From: Parvularia atlantis
Lineage: Eukaryota > Opisthokonta > Rotosphaerida
Reading direction: 5' to 3'
Length of the DNA: 50,410 bases
Assembly (NCBI GenBank): GCA_943704415.1
Contig: CALSCO010001240.1
Coordinates: forward strand, 1 to 50,410
The notes beneath the pieces are model-generated. The model was given only the letters and a program-made list of their open reading frames with translations. It made no database searches and was not told where the DNA came from. Shown in pieces: positions 1-10,040 of the stretch. Each line of letters starts with the position of its first letter. Within the stretch, counting starts at the first letter, position 1. The translations under genes and the position numbers were made by a program.

Positions 1-151
1 CGTCGTCACGTGCAAGTTGCAGCTGACTTGCCGGTCGACATCGGTCGAATCGCCTCGCGGCTCTGATGCGCGCTCTGCACAAAGGCGCTTAGCGCTCAGC
101 ATGTGGTCGGTGGCGGGCGCATTCCGCCAATAGCGACATGCCGATGAATAA

Positions 152-950
152 CTCAACCAGCCGTTCGGGACCGTGACTGCCTGGAACTCAGAAGCACGGA
201 TGGACGACTCGGACGGGTTGCGGCTGTGCTACTTGAACAAGCAATCTGCATCGAGCGCCGGCCCACGCAGTTTGTGCACGTGCTCCGGCTGTTCATCGCG
301 TACATCTTCGTGGCCATGCGCGTCGCACGATGCCGCCTGCGGATCTTTGACGAGTACTGGTGCGCGTCGCGTGCACCGCGCGCATCGCCTGAGCACACGC
401 GCCGCAGGCAGAGCATCGCCGCGTTCGTGCTTATGGTCATCGCCGCGACCGTGTACTGCGGCTCGCTGCTCGCCTTCTTCCAGTGGTTCCCAGCCGGGCG
501 CACGACGGTCGTAACGGTGGTCCGTGCGCCCGGCACGGCGTCCGCCCGCACAGGCCGGCTCATGTGCGCGCGCACAGTTCACGGTCGTCATCAACCCGAT
601 CATCTGGTCGTTCGTGGCGCTGCCGCTGTTGAACCGGCTGTTCAGGCACGAGCGCGCGCTGGCCGATTTCCGATTTCCAGGACGGTGCGCGGCCTGCGTG
701 CTGCCGCTGCCTCGCCTCGTTCACGTTCACGTGGACCACAGCGATCTCCAACAAGCGCATCGTGCTGAACGACGCCGACATGCCGACATCGTCGAGCACG
801 GGGCGGCACCCGAGCCTGTTTGACCGCGTGCTCACTGGCAGCAGCCCATCGTCGCTCAGCCCGACGGCGAAGACGGCGCTCTCGCCGATGACTAGCACAA
901 GCCTCGGAGGCGGGGACGCCACGGCCGACGCCCCCGCCGCCGCCATGTGA
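152..950 (+). pseudogene. 7TM receptor-like pseudogene, 5' truncated (paralogue 1)
   Basis: This is a remnant of the 7TM family found intact downstream. Exons matching family exons 6-9 are clear: 271-359 (89 nt, TM5), 408-519 (112 nt, TM6), 578-684 (TM7) and 742-950 (C-tail, ending TGA). The first two have exactly the family length. The TM7 exon is 107 nt instead of 100 because CCGATTT is tandemly repeated near 664-677, which shifts the frame after the RHERALADF motif. The tail reads correctly again from NKRIVLND if the extra 7 nt are ignored. Upstream, the 266-nt exon for TM3-TM4 is not recognisable; only a weak match to its end (around LRLCYLN, near 215-235) remains, and the frame is closed by TAA at 149-151. 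A sequencing error could explain the duplication but not the missing exons. The gene is probably dead. Confidence 0.6.
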
Positions 951-1034
951 AACGCGCCGTTTCCTCTGGCTGGCTGTCGCTCACTGAACAGTGCAGGCCA
1001 CCGGTCCGTGCACGGGGCCCGTTCCCGCGCGCCG

Positions 1035-1039
1035 ATTGG
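1035..1039 (+). promoter_or_regulatory. Inverted CCAAT box upstream of 7TM paralogue 2
   Basis: ATTGG lies 62 bp before the start codon at 1101, inside CGATTGGCCGC. The same 11-mer occurs at 6888-6898, in the promoter between two other genes of the cluster. Its role as an NF-Y type site is inferred from the motif only. Confidence 0.35.
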
Positions 1040-1100
1040 CCGCGCTCTCCCCCATCGATTCTTCCACGACGCCGTTCGCACGCCGCGCGGCCCTCGCACC

Positions 1101-2657
1101 ATGTCCTCGCCGGTGCCCGTCCTGCCGTACCCGGGCCCGGGCAACGCGTCCACGCTCTTCCCGCCGGGCGGCACGCTCGTGCAGACCGCGGCCGACTGGA
1201 CGACGGGCGAGCGGTGCGCGGCCGCGCGCGGAATCCGCCTCCAGACGCGTCTCACACCTGTCGCTGCCGCGCAGATTCGCCGTGTACTTTGGCGTCGCCG
1301 TGTATGCCTCGACGCTGCTCGCCGTGGCCGTGCTCAACTGGCACCGCGCCGTGCCCTACGTCAAGGCGCGTCTCGTGCGGCTGAAACGCGCTGTCGCGGC
1401 GGCGTCTCAGCTTTTCCTTGCGCCGCGCGGCGCAGATCAAGGGCCTGCCGTTCGTCAACGCGATCGTCTTCTGCGCGAGCCTGTTCTGGTGCGCCCTCCG
1501 CGCGAGCGCGGGTCGCGCGTGAGGGCGCTGACGCGGGCTGCGCGCAGGTTCACGCTGCTCACGAGCATCCGCATTGTCCCGCAGAATGGCGCGTTTCTCG
1601 GTGCGTCGCTGGGCCGCGGCCGTGCCCCAGCCGTCGCTAAGCGGGCGCGGCCGCGGCGCAGTGTGCGACTTGTTCAACATGTGGCTGTTCACGGTCTCGG
1701 GCGCGGGCCTGATGATGGCGCTCGTGGGCCGCGCATACCGCTTCGACCTCATCCTCGTCCAGCGCAAACCCGCCACGGGCTGGCGCGCGCACCTGTTCCC
1801 GTTGCTCATCGGCAGCCCCGTGCTCGTGTACAACGTCATCGGCAGCATCCGGCACTCGGACGGCCCGTGGCTAATGGACAACGGCTGGACGATGTGCCTG
1901 CTCGAGGGGTGGTTCTCGTACGTCGCGGTGCGTGGCATGAGCTAGCACGCGTGCGCGCACTGCTGACGGACACGCAGATCATCCACTACCTGGCCATGTA
2001 CGTCGCGTTCATCGTCATCGCCGTGCGCGTGTCACGCAAGCGGCTGCGCATCTTTGACGAGTACTGGTGCGTGCACCCGCACTCCACGCGCGGCTTGCTC
2101 TCACGCACGCGACGTGCACACCAGGCAGAGCATCTTCTCGTTTGTGATGCTCGTGATCTGCACGGCCATCTACGCCGGCGTCACGGGCTCGGGGAACCAC
2201 TTCTACGCAGCCGGGCGCAGCGCGACCGTGATCGTGGTGCGTTGGCAACGCAGAAGAAGAACGTGCGCACATTAAGCCCGGGCCTCGCCCACGCGCGCGC
2301 GCGCCGCACGGCAGTTCACGCTCGTCACGACCGCGATCATGTGGTCGTTCCTGGCCGCGCCGCTGTTCAACCTGTTCTTCCGCCACGAGCGCGCCCTCGC
2401 CGAGTTCAAGAACGGTGCGCCCCTCGCCCTTGCACCGTGCACGCGCCCGCCCACCCTGTCTGTGCACAGCGATCAGCAACCGGCGCATCCTGCTCAACGA
2501 CGTCGACGACGCGTCCTCGTCGCACACGCGGCGCACTGGCATGCCGATGGGCTCCGAGTCGGCGGCCTCGCCCACGAGCGACCGTGACAGCGCGCTCGAG
2601 ATGAAGAACGCGGCCAGCACGGCCTCGCTCGAGTCGTCGCCCGTCGTCGGCTTCTAG
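1101..2657 (+). CDS. Seven-transmembrane receptor-like protein (paralogue 2)
   Basis: Nine exons (1101-1213, 1275-1365, 1436-1488, 1548-1600, 1662-1927, 1978-2066, 2125-2236, 2315-2414, 2470-2657) join in frame to about 354 residues. A short ectodomain holds the family motif ADWTTGER, with no clear signal peptide. Seven hydrophobic spans follow: TM1 after YFGVAVYA, TM2 in the 53-nt exon 3, TM3-TM4 in the 266-nt exon around RFDLILVQRK and GWR, TM5 before RLRIFDEYW, TM6 after QSIFSFVML, and TM7 ending NLFFRHERALAEF. A Ser/Thr-rich cytoplasmic tail ends SPVVGF. The second intron (1366-1435) begins GC rather than GT, at a position where paralogues use GT. I do not recognise a named GPCR class. 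A receptor role is inferred from topology and clustering only. A CCAAT box sits 62 bp upstream of the ATG. Confidence 0.8.
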
Positions 2658-2727
2658 TCAGTGAGCGCTGCTTGCTGCTGTTTGTGGTAAGAGGGCGCGG
2701 GTCGCTCTATTTGAGTTTGGTCTACGT

Positions 2728-3324
2728 GCCGCCGTACCCAGGCCCGCCGCCCGGCGCGACGCTCGTGCAGACGGCCGACGACTGGACGGCGAGCTAGCGG
2801 TGCGCCCGCGCCCCATCCGCCGTTGGCCGCTGCTGATCGCGGTGCGCAGCGTCGCCGTGTAGGCAGAGCATCGCCGCGTTCGTGCTCATGGTCGCAGCCA
2901 CCGTGCTCTACGGCGGCGTCATCCTCGTCGGGCTGCACTGGTTCGCGCGACGACGATGATCGTGGTGCGCCGCTGAGCGCCCGCAACGCTGCGCCGCGCC
3001 GCTCACTACTCGGACCCGCACAGCTCACGTTCGTGATCGTCGCCATCATCCTCTGGACGTTCCTCGCCCCGCCGTTCGCCAACCTCCTCTTCCGGCACGA
3101 GCGCGCGCTGGCCGAGTTCAACGAGGGTGCGCTGCTCCCCCGCTGCTGCAGTGCTGCCTCGCTCACGCCGACCGCAGCCATCCGCAACAAGCGCATCATG
3201 CTCGACTGACGACATGGACGAGCCCGTCTCCGGCTCCGACGTCGACGTCGGCCGGCGCGTCGCGCGGACGGGCGTGCGTGGGCGCAGGCTCGGTCGACGA
3301 CACGAAGCAGACGCTGAGCATTAA
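2728..3324 (+). pseudogene. 7TM receptor-like pseudogene, internally deleted (paralogue 3)
   Basis: The start resembles family exon 1 (PPYPGPPPGATLVQTADDW, 2731-2787) and meets an in-frame TAG just after it. The sequence then jumps directly to a TM6 exon (2863-2964) and a TM7 exon (3024-3126, ending RHERALAEFNEG). The exons for TM1-TM5 are absent. The TM6 exon is 102 nt instead of the invariant 112, a frameshift, and the tail after NKRIMLD is also out of frame. It lies head-to-tail between two intact copies, so a deletion after unequal exchange is plausible. The exact left edge is uncertain because no convincing start codon precedes the exon-1 match. Confidence 0.7.
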
Positions 3325-3428
3325 TAACCAGGTTGCTGAGACATGAGACAGAGGGTCAGCGATATCGCAGGGGTTTGTTTGGCATCCGCAGTTCGCATCT
3401 TCACACGCACTTCTTCTCTCGGACTGCC

Positions 3429-5030
3429 ATGGACGGCACGGGGCCGCCCGCCTTTAGCCGCAACGCGAGCCAGGTCTTCCCGCCCGGCGCAACGTTTGTG
3501 CGCTCGCCCGCCGACTGGACGCCGGCCGAATGGTGCGCGCCCTCTTAGACTCTCCCTTGGCGCCGCAACCACCACACACCGACCGCGGCGCAGGTTCGCC
3601 GTGTGCTTCGGCGCGGCGTGCTTCAGCGTGACGCTGCTGGCCATGGCCGTGCTCAACGCGCGCCGCGCCGTGCCGTACGTCAAGGTGCACGCACTGAAAC
3701 GCGCCGTCGCGCGCGCGTCTCATGTGCGTCTCGCCATGCAGATCAAGAGCGTCGCGTTCCTCAACGTCGTCGCCGTCTCCGCCACGCTCTTCTGGTGGTG
3801 CTACCGTCATGGTCCCTACCCGTGTGCACGATGCGCCTGACCGCGCGGGGCCGCGTGCAGGTTCGCGGTGCTGTGCAACGTGCGCATCGTCCCGCAGACG
3901 GGCGCGTTCCTCGGTGCGACTCCCAGCCTCCGCGCGCTCCGCTCACGGCCGCATACGTACTGCATTCCGCGCAGCCTGTGACTGGTCCAACATCTGGCTG
4001 TTCATGGTTGCGCCCACGACGCTGCTCGTCGCGCTGATCCAGCGGCTGCACCGCTTCGACCGCGTGCTCGTGCAGCGCAAGCCGGCCGTCGGGTGGCGCG
4101 CGCACGTCCTGCCGCTTTGCCTCTGGCTGCCAGTCCTCGTCTACTGCGCCGTCGGCTCGGGGCTGCGCGCGGACGGGCCGTACGCGTTCGACAACGGCGT
4201 CGTCATGTGCTACCTCTCATTCTGGCTCTCGGCCGTCTTTGTGCGTGCGCCGTCCGATCCGTCTGCCAGTGCGCCTGATCGTGGCCCGCGCAGACACTGC
4301 ACATGGTCGTGCTCTTCGTCGCGTACATCGTCGTCGCACTGCGCGTCGCTCGGGCGCGCACGCGCATCTTCTACGAGTTTTGGTGCCGTGCGCACGCTCA
4401 GCCTGCGTCGGTGGTCGCTGAGCCTCGTGCGCGCCTGCAGGCAGAGCGTGTGCGCGTTCGCGATGATGGTCGTCGTCACGGTTATCTACGCCTCACTCCT
4501 GTTCGGCAGCTATCAGTTTGTGGCGTGGGGCCGGGCCACGATCGTCATCCTCGTGCGTCCCGTTCAGTTACTCTCCTGGAGCTCGCTCTGACGCGGTGCT
4601 GGCAGTTGGCGGTCGCGATCAACCCCGTCATCTGGTCGTTTATCTGCACCCCGCTCTTCAGCCTCCTTTTCCGGCATGAGCGCGCGCTGGCCGAGTTCCA
4701 GGACGGTGCGTCTCGTCGTCCGCTGCTGCTGCCTCACGTCGCTCACGCTGGTTCGCAGCGATCACGAACAAGCGCATCCTCCTCAACGACGTCGACGCGC
4801 CCGGCTCGACCAGCTCGGTCGGCGGCGGCTCGGGCGACGGCACGGGGCGGCAGAGCGCCTCGTCACGCGCCCGCGGCTTTGTCGGACTCTTTGCGCTGCG
4901 CTCGATCGCGCGGCCGGCGCCCGTCACCAACTCGAGCAACGACGACAAGGCCGACGCCGCGGCCGAGAGCTGGGCCGAGCGGCGTCTTTCCCAGCTGACG
5001 CCCCGGGCGAGCAGTGACGCGCCCAACTGA
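3429..5030 (+). CDS. Seven-transmembrane receptor-like protein (paralogue 4)
   Basis: Nine exons (3429-3532, 3594-3684, 3742-3794, 3861-3913, 3975-4240, 4294-4382, 4441-4552, 4606-4705, 4759-5030) give about 379 residues. Internal exon lengths 91-53-53-266-89-112-100 are identical to paralogue 2, with the same splice phases. The start ATG opens the ectodomain MDGTGPPAFSRNAS with a possible N-glycosylation site, followed by the conserved ADWTPAEW before TM1. TM3 runs into HRFDRVLVQRKPAVGW, and TM7 ends SLLFRHERALAEF. The tail is longer than in paralogue 2, rich in Ser/Gly/Asp (GSTSSVGGGSGDGTG), and ends PRASSDAPN. It converges on the minus-strand paralogue 5 with 162 bp between stop codons. 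Ligand and coupling are unknown; a chemosensory role would fit a clustered, turning-over 7TM family. Confidence 0.82.
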
Positions 5031-5192
5031 TGCACCCACGCAGTCCGAACGGCACCTTGCACATGCCGCGCGTAATGCAGCCGTAGTAGCCCTGCGCTCT
5101 CACGACCTCGTCCGTCGCAGTGTTCTTCGGCGCGTACTAGACCGTCTTGACTGGGAGTGACACATGCGCTGTACAAGTCGTTCGCTCGCTCG

Positions 5193-6817
5193 TCACATCT
5201 CGCGGTCGAGGTCGGCGTGGCCAGCTGTGCTCAGCTCGGCGAGGATCGAGTCGGCGTCGAGTGTGACGGTCACGACGTCACGGCCCGGGTGCGACGTGGG
5301 CGATGCCGCGCCGGGGGCCACGATGCTGCTGTTGCTGCGGATCACGCGCAGGTGCTGCGACGAGCCGTCGTGCGAGCCCGCCGGCGACCGCGCGAAGAAC
5401 GTGCGCGCGAACCAGCCGCGCTGCGCCGTCGAGCCGCTGCCGGCGTCGCCCAGCGCCGACGACGAGCCCGCCTCGAGCGAGCTGTCGGCGACGATGAACT
5501 TGTTGGCGAGCACTGGTCGGCGCTCGTGAGCAAACGCGGTGCAGCCACGCGCGGCACGCACGGAGCTTGAACTCGACCAGCGCCTCCTCGTGGCGGAAGA
5601 GCAGGTTGTAGACGGTCGAGCAGACGAGCACGGTCAGGTAGATGTTGATGCAGCACCCGAGCTGCGGGCCGCGTCAGCGCGTGCGGGCTGGCGGCGCACG
5701 GCTCGCGCGCACCACGAGCGCGATGGCGATGCGCCCCGAGGCCGTGAATGTGGCGTTGATGAGCGACATGACCTGCCGTGCGCCACCCGTGAGCGCAGCG
5801 CGGCAGAGCACGCACCGGCACGCACGCACCGAGATGAAGATGATGCACGTGAGGTATCCGACGAAGCACAGCAGGCTCCGGCTGAACTCGTTGAAGAAGC
5901 GCGTGCGGCTGCGCCAGAGCCGCACAGCGAGCACGACGTACACAAACACGAGCAGCGCGTTGTGCGTGGCCTGCGCGACAAAGTGAGCGCTCGTCAGCGG
6001 GCGAGCGAGCGCTGCCGATCGGCGCGCACCAGGGCGTAGCTCGACGCGTCTGACAGGGAGCACAGCACGCGCGGGCCAGTCGGGAAGTTGATCAGCGTCC
6101 AGGGCCCGCCGAGGCCCAGCGCCGTGCTTGCGGCGGCGTACGGGATGAACAGGCCCCACAGCACGAGCGGCGGCGCGATGGCAATCCAGCCCGAGGCGTC
6201 GCGCTTCTGGCACACGATGAGGTCGAGCCGCCACAGGCGCCAGAGCAGCAGCGAGATCAGGCCCGTCGTCGTGCCGAACCAGAGCCACCCGGGCCAGAAC
6301 CAGCACGCTGCCGGGCAACGGTCAAAGGGGCCGACGCGGAGGCGGCGCGCACCGAGAAACACGCCCGTCTGCGGGATGATCCGCAGGGTGCACAGCGCCG
6401 AGAACCTGCGCGGCGCGGCCTCCCGTGAGCGCCCCGGCATCGCCCCGTAGGCGTGCGCACGCACACACCAAAGCAGCGCGCTGTCGACGAGGATCGCGTT
6501 CAGGAAGCTGACCGAGAGGATCTGCGACGCGGCCGAGACGGCGCGTTTCAGCGTGTGCCCGCACCCTGTGGTGCCGTGTGGCGCGCACCTTGACGTACTT
6601 GACGCTGCGGTTCAGGTTGATGACGGCAAACTGCGCCGCCGTGAGGCCAAACAGCACGCAGCCGGTCACAACAGCGGCCCTGGGACATGACGTCAGTCGC
6701 ACGCGGGGCCGCACGCAGAAAAGCGCGCTCGCACAGCTCGCCCGGCGTCCACTCGGCCACCGACAGCGGCACGCTCGCGTCGGCCGGGAAGGTGAGGTTG
6801 CGCTCAGGGTAGTCCAT
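5193..6817 (-). CDS. Seven-transmembrane receptor-like protein (paralogue 5)
   Basis: Exons on the minus strand are 6817-6735, 6679-6589, 6521-6469, 6405-6353, 6307-6030, 5970-5830, 5772-5713, 5661-5562 and 5512-5193, giving about 392 residues. The ectodomain contains AEWTPGEL, and TM7 is followed by NLLFRHEEALVEF. The TM3-TM4 exon is 278 nt, as in paralogue 6. The intron between TM5 and TM6 seen in the other intact members is missing: the frame runs through TRFFNEFSRSLL without a splice. A separate intron interrupts TM6 instead (5829-5773). The two flanking exons still sum to 201 nt, exactly the family value. The long C-tail is Ser/Gly-rich and carries LDADSILAEL, a motif shared with paralogue 6. 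The exon 7 donor could also be placed 3 nt earlier. The gene is divergent from the gene at 6941 across 123 bp. Confidence 0.8.
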
Positions 6818-6940
6818 GCGACGTCGGCCGTGGGGAAGCAATCGTGTCCAAAGCAAAGCAGCCGATTGGTTGTGACGTCCTGCGCGTCGATTGGCCGCAG
6901 CTGACGCGCCAGCAATCTCACTGTTGGGCCGACACCGCGG
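6818..6940. promoter_or_regulatory. Compact divergent promoter with two CCAAT boxes and a CRE-like site
   Basis: Only 123 bp separate the start codons of the minus-strand 7TM gene and the plus-strand LRR membrane gene. ATTGG (inverted CCAAT) occurs at 6865-6869 and 6890-6894, 25 bp apart, with TGACGTC at 6873-6879 between them. The second box lies in CGATTGGCCGC, also present upstream of the gene at 1101. Function as NF-Y and CREB/ATF-like sites is inferred from consensus only. Confidence 0.4.
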
Positions 6941-9844
6941 ATGGAGGCGTGGGATCCTGGGCACGCCGTGTCGTGGCGCTTCCGTGTCGTGGGCTTGCTG
7001 CTGGCGGTGCCAACGTTCGCCTTCGCCGCGGCTGCCAACGTCGCGTCGGGCGCGACGTACGTCCTGCTGCTGACAACAGCCGACTACTTCTGGTTCGAGA
7101 TCGCTGGCCAGCTCTTCAGCCTCGGCGTGCTCGCGTTCGCGGCGCTCAGAGAGGGCCGCGGGGAGCTCCGCAAGGCCGCCCGCGACCACTACGATCTCAT
7201 GGCGGAGACGCGCAGCGTGGCCATGCGCCTGTGGATCTGGGCGATGCTCCCGCTGACGGTGTTGCTGCGGGCGGTGCAATGCGTGATGTCGCTCGTGATC
7301 GCCTGCGTCTACTTCCTCCTCGCCGGGGTCCTGCCCATCCTCCTCAGCATGCTCGTCTTCGAGACGAGCGACATGACGGCGCTGCTCGTCGTCATGTGGC
7401 GCAACATCGGCGACGGCACGCTCCTCCTGATCTCTCCCGAGCTCTTCCCGCTCCCCGACGACAACGACGACCAGCACGACGTGAACACGAGGGCCGCCGC
7501 CAGCAGCGACGACACCGCAATCGAGATGACGACATCAGCAGAGCAGCAGAAGGCAGCCTCTGGTGCCGACAAGGGCGCTGCGGGCGCACCGTCGCGGGCG
7601 GCGTTCGGCTTTGCGCTGCTGCTCATGATCGTCAGCATGGCACTGCACGTGTACGACACGTACTCGGACGTCGAGTTTTGCGTGCAGATGTACGTCCTTA
7701 CAGACTACGCGCGATACGGCCTTATCTCCACTCAGGCGGGCACGGCGGCGTTCGTGCTTGCGGTCATCTCGGGCGCAGTAAGCTTCGTCACGTTCATCGG
7801 TTCTTTGGTCGCCGCGGCTTGGATGATCCGGCGCGGCATGCTCACGTGGACGGCGTTTGTGCTCGACTTCAACCCGCTCGCGTCCACGCCGGAGGCGGCC
7901 AAGCACGACCGCTCGCGCCACCTGTCGCCGGTAAAGCTCATGCGGCTGATCGGCCTCTTTTTCGGCAACATGCTGCAGTTTGTGCTCGTGTTGGCCACAA
8001 CTGGCTACTTTGCGAGCGGTGACAGCAGCGAAATCTGGCTGCGCACGACCAAGGCGGCGATCTCTGCCGCCAGTATCGTGCTCACCATCTCGTCGACGTT
8101 TTCCAGCTGGGCAGCCTCGCCTGACGGCACGTACCCGCTCGCTCGGCGCACCATCCTCTTTGCTGCGGGTTTTGTGGTGTACGGTGGCACTCTGGCGCTG
8201 CTCGTTGCTCTATCGGCACTGGGTCGCCTGCCGGGCTCGTCGGTTTGCGCTGCAGGGCGCATCGTCGACTCGGTAAATCAGCTCGGCGTGCTGGCGGTAC
8301 CCTGCGAGCCGTTCACGGGGCGCGTGCTCGTTGTCGGCCTGCTCAACGTTTCCACCGTGCACATCGGGTACAAGTCTCTCAACAAGGGCGCGTACATCTC
8401 TTTCGAAAACAATCCAGGCCTTGTCAGTGTTGCTGCGCCCGAGCTGCGCTACTCCTACAGCAGGTCGTACGACGAGCTCGTGAGCTTCTTCAACAATCCG
8501 CTGCTGGAGGAGGTCAGCATGCCGCTGCTCACGAACGGCACAATCGTTTTTGATGCGAACCCGGCACTGCGGCTCGTCAACGTCTCTTCGCTCTGCGGCG
8601 GCTACGGTCTGGAAGTGCGCTCAACGATTGCTGGGGTGTCGGCCGGCAACGCTGAGGTTCTGCACGTTGTGTGCGGCTGCTTTATGGACACGACTGCGTC
8701 GCTGCTCGGCGGCGATCAGGCTGTCGTCGCGCACCTGGACGTCCTCGAAAACATCGGCTACGCGTACACGGTCAACGTCACCGGCTCGCCGACGCTGCGT
8801 ACTTTGCGCCTGCACAACAACACCGAGCAGTATGCCGACCTGATCCTGGATGCCAATCCGGTGCTCGAGGCAGTTGAGTTCGCCGGCGCTGAGATCTTTG
8901 TCCACATGATGGTTCGCGACAACCCGCTGCTGCACACGCTCGATGTCCCAAACGTGCGAGTTCAGATCGCTCTCGCTGGCTACATCGAGGTTTACAGGAA
9001 CCCGCGGCTTGTCTTCTTCAGCTTGCCAATGCTCCGCAGCGCAAGTGCGCTTTACGTCGGTGGGGCGCTCAACTTCACCAGCCTGTTTCTGCCGAGCCTG
9101 AAGGACGTCAGCCGATACTTCCAGGTGGACACGGTCGATGGTCTGACGAGCATCACTGCTCCGCTGCTCGAAACGGTCGGCAACGTTCGCGTGCTCGAGA
9201 ACGTCAACCTCACCACTCTAAGTCTGCCGTCGCTCTCGCACGTGCGTTCAACCTGCACATGCATTCTCGGCTAATACGCGTGTCTGGCACCGCAGATTTA
9301 TGCGCTGTGCATTCTGCAGAACAACCCTCGTCTGGTCAACGTGGACATGGCCAATGTGGTTTCGGTCGGTGTCAGTGCGGACGACAAGATCTTTGCTGCT
9401 GCGGCACTGTCGCTGCGTCTGTCGACCGTAACCCAGTGGCCCTTCCCCAATCTGCGGCATCTTGCTCTCAGCTGGCTGACCGTGCGGCTTAACGCGGCAC
9501 TCAGCACGATCGATCTAAGCAGCCTCGAGCGTCTCTTCTTCGTCAACCCGTGGCCAGTGGACGCGACAGCGAACCACTTCATCTCGTTCCGGCAGAACCC
9601 AGCTCTCACGAGCGTCAGCGCCAACGTGACCACCCAGATCTACGGCTGCACCGTGCCCGCCGGCGGCAGCGACAACGCGGCGCCGATCAGCGAGGCGTGC
9701 ACGCTCGGCTCATGGACGTCCCTCCAGGTCTTCGACTGCATTGTTGACCCGGCGATGCTGCCGGCATGGAACGCGACGGTGACCGGCCCGAGCGCTCTGT
9801 TCGATGGCTCGATCTGCCGTACTCTGACCGCGTCTTTGGCCTGA
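6941..9844 (+). CDS. Polytopic membrane protein with C-terminal LRR/L-domain-like ectodomain
   Basis: Two exons (6941-9241 and 9296-9844; one 54-nt intron with CTAAT near the branch position) encode about 949 residues. Residues about 15-150 and 223-428 hold roughly nine to ten hydrophobic spans. They are separated by a polar, acidic linker (about 160-222, DDNDDQHDVN and a Gln/Lys/Ala stretch). From about 430 to the end the protein is a soluble series of irregular repeats of the type N-P-x-L-x-x-V-x-x-P-x-L, for example FNNPLLEEVSMPLL, DNPLLHTLDVPNV and RNPRLVFFSLPML, with many NxS/T sites. This resembles receptor L-domain/LRR solenoids. The order is membrane domain first, ectodomain last, the reverse of a classical LRR receptor. 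No kinase, TIR or RGS domain is visible. I do not recognise a named family. A surface recognition or adhesion role is inference. Confidence 0.75.
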
Positions 9845-9880
9845 CCGCTGTCGAGTGCTGCTTTGCTCTTGTTTTGGTTT

Positions 9881-9930
9881 GCTGTGGTTTGCTGTGGTTT
9901 GCTGTGGTTTGCTGTGGTTTGCTGTGGTTT
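9881..9930. repeat. 10-bp minisatellite, five perfect copies
   Basis: GCTGTGGTTT is repeated five times without a mismatch, preceded by a partial copy. It lies just after the stop of the LRR membrane gene (9844), in the 196-bp space shared with the convergent gene ending at 10041, so probably in 3' UTR sequence. Confidence 0.85.
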
Positions 9931-10040
9931 CGGTTTCCTGTGCTTGCCCTTGTGTCGGTTGGCCTTCGATTGATTTCCAATCTCTCACATACAGCAGAAC
10001 GCAGCCTGAGGCGTGTTCGCGGCCAGCGCCCTCACCCAAG

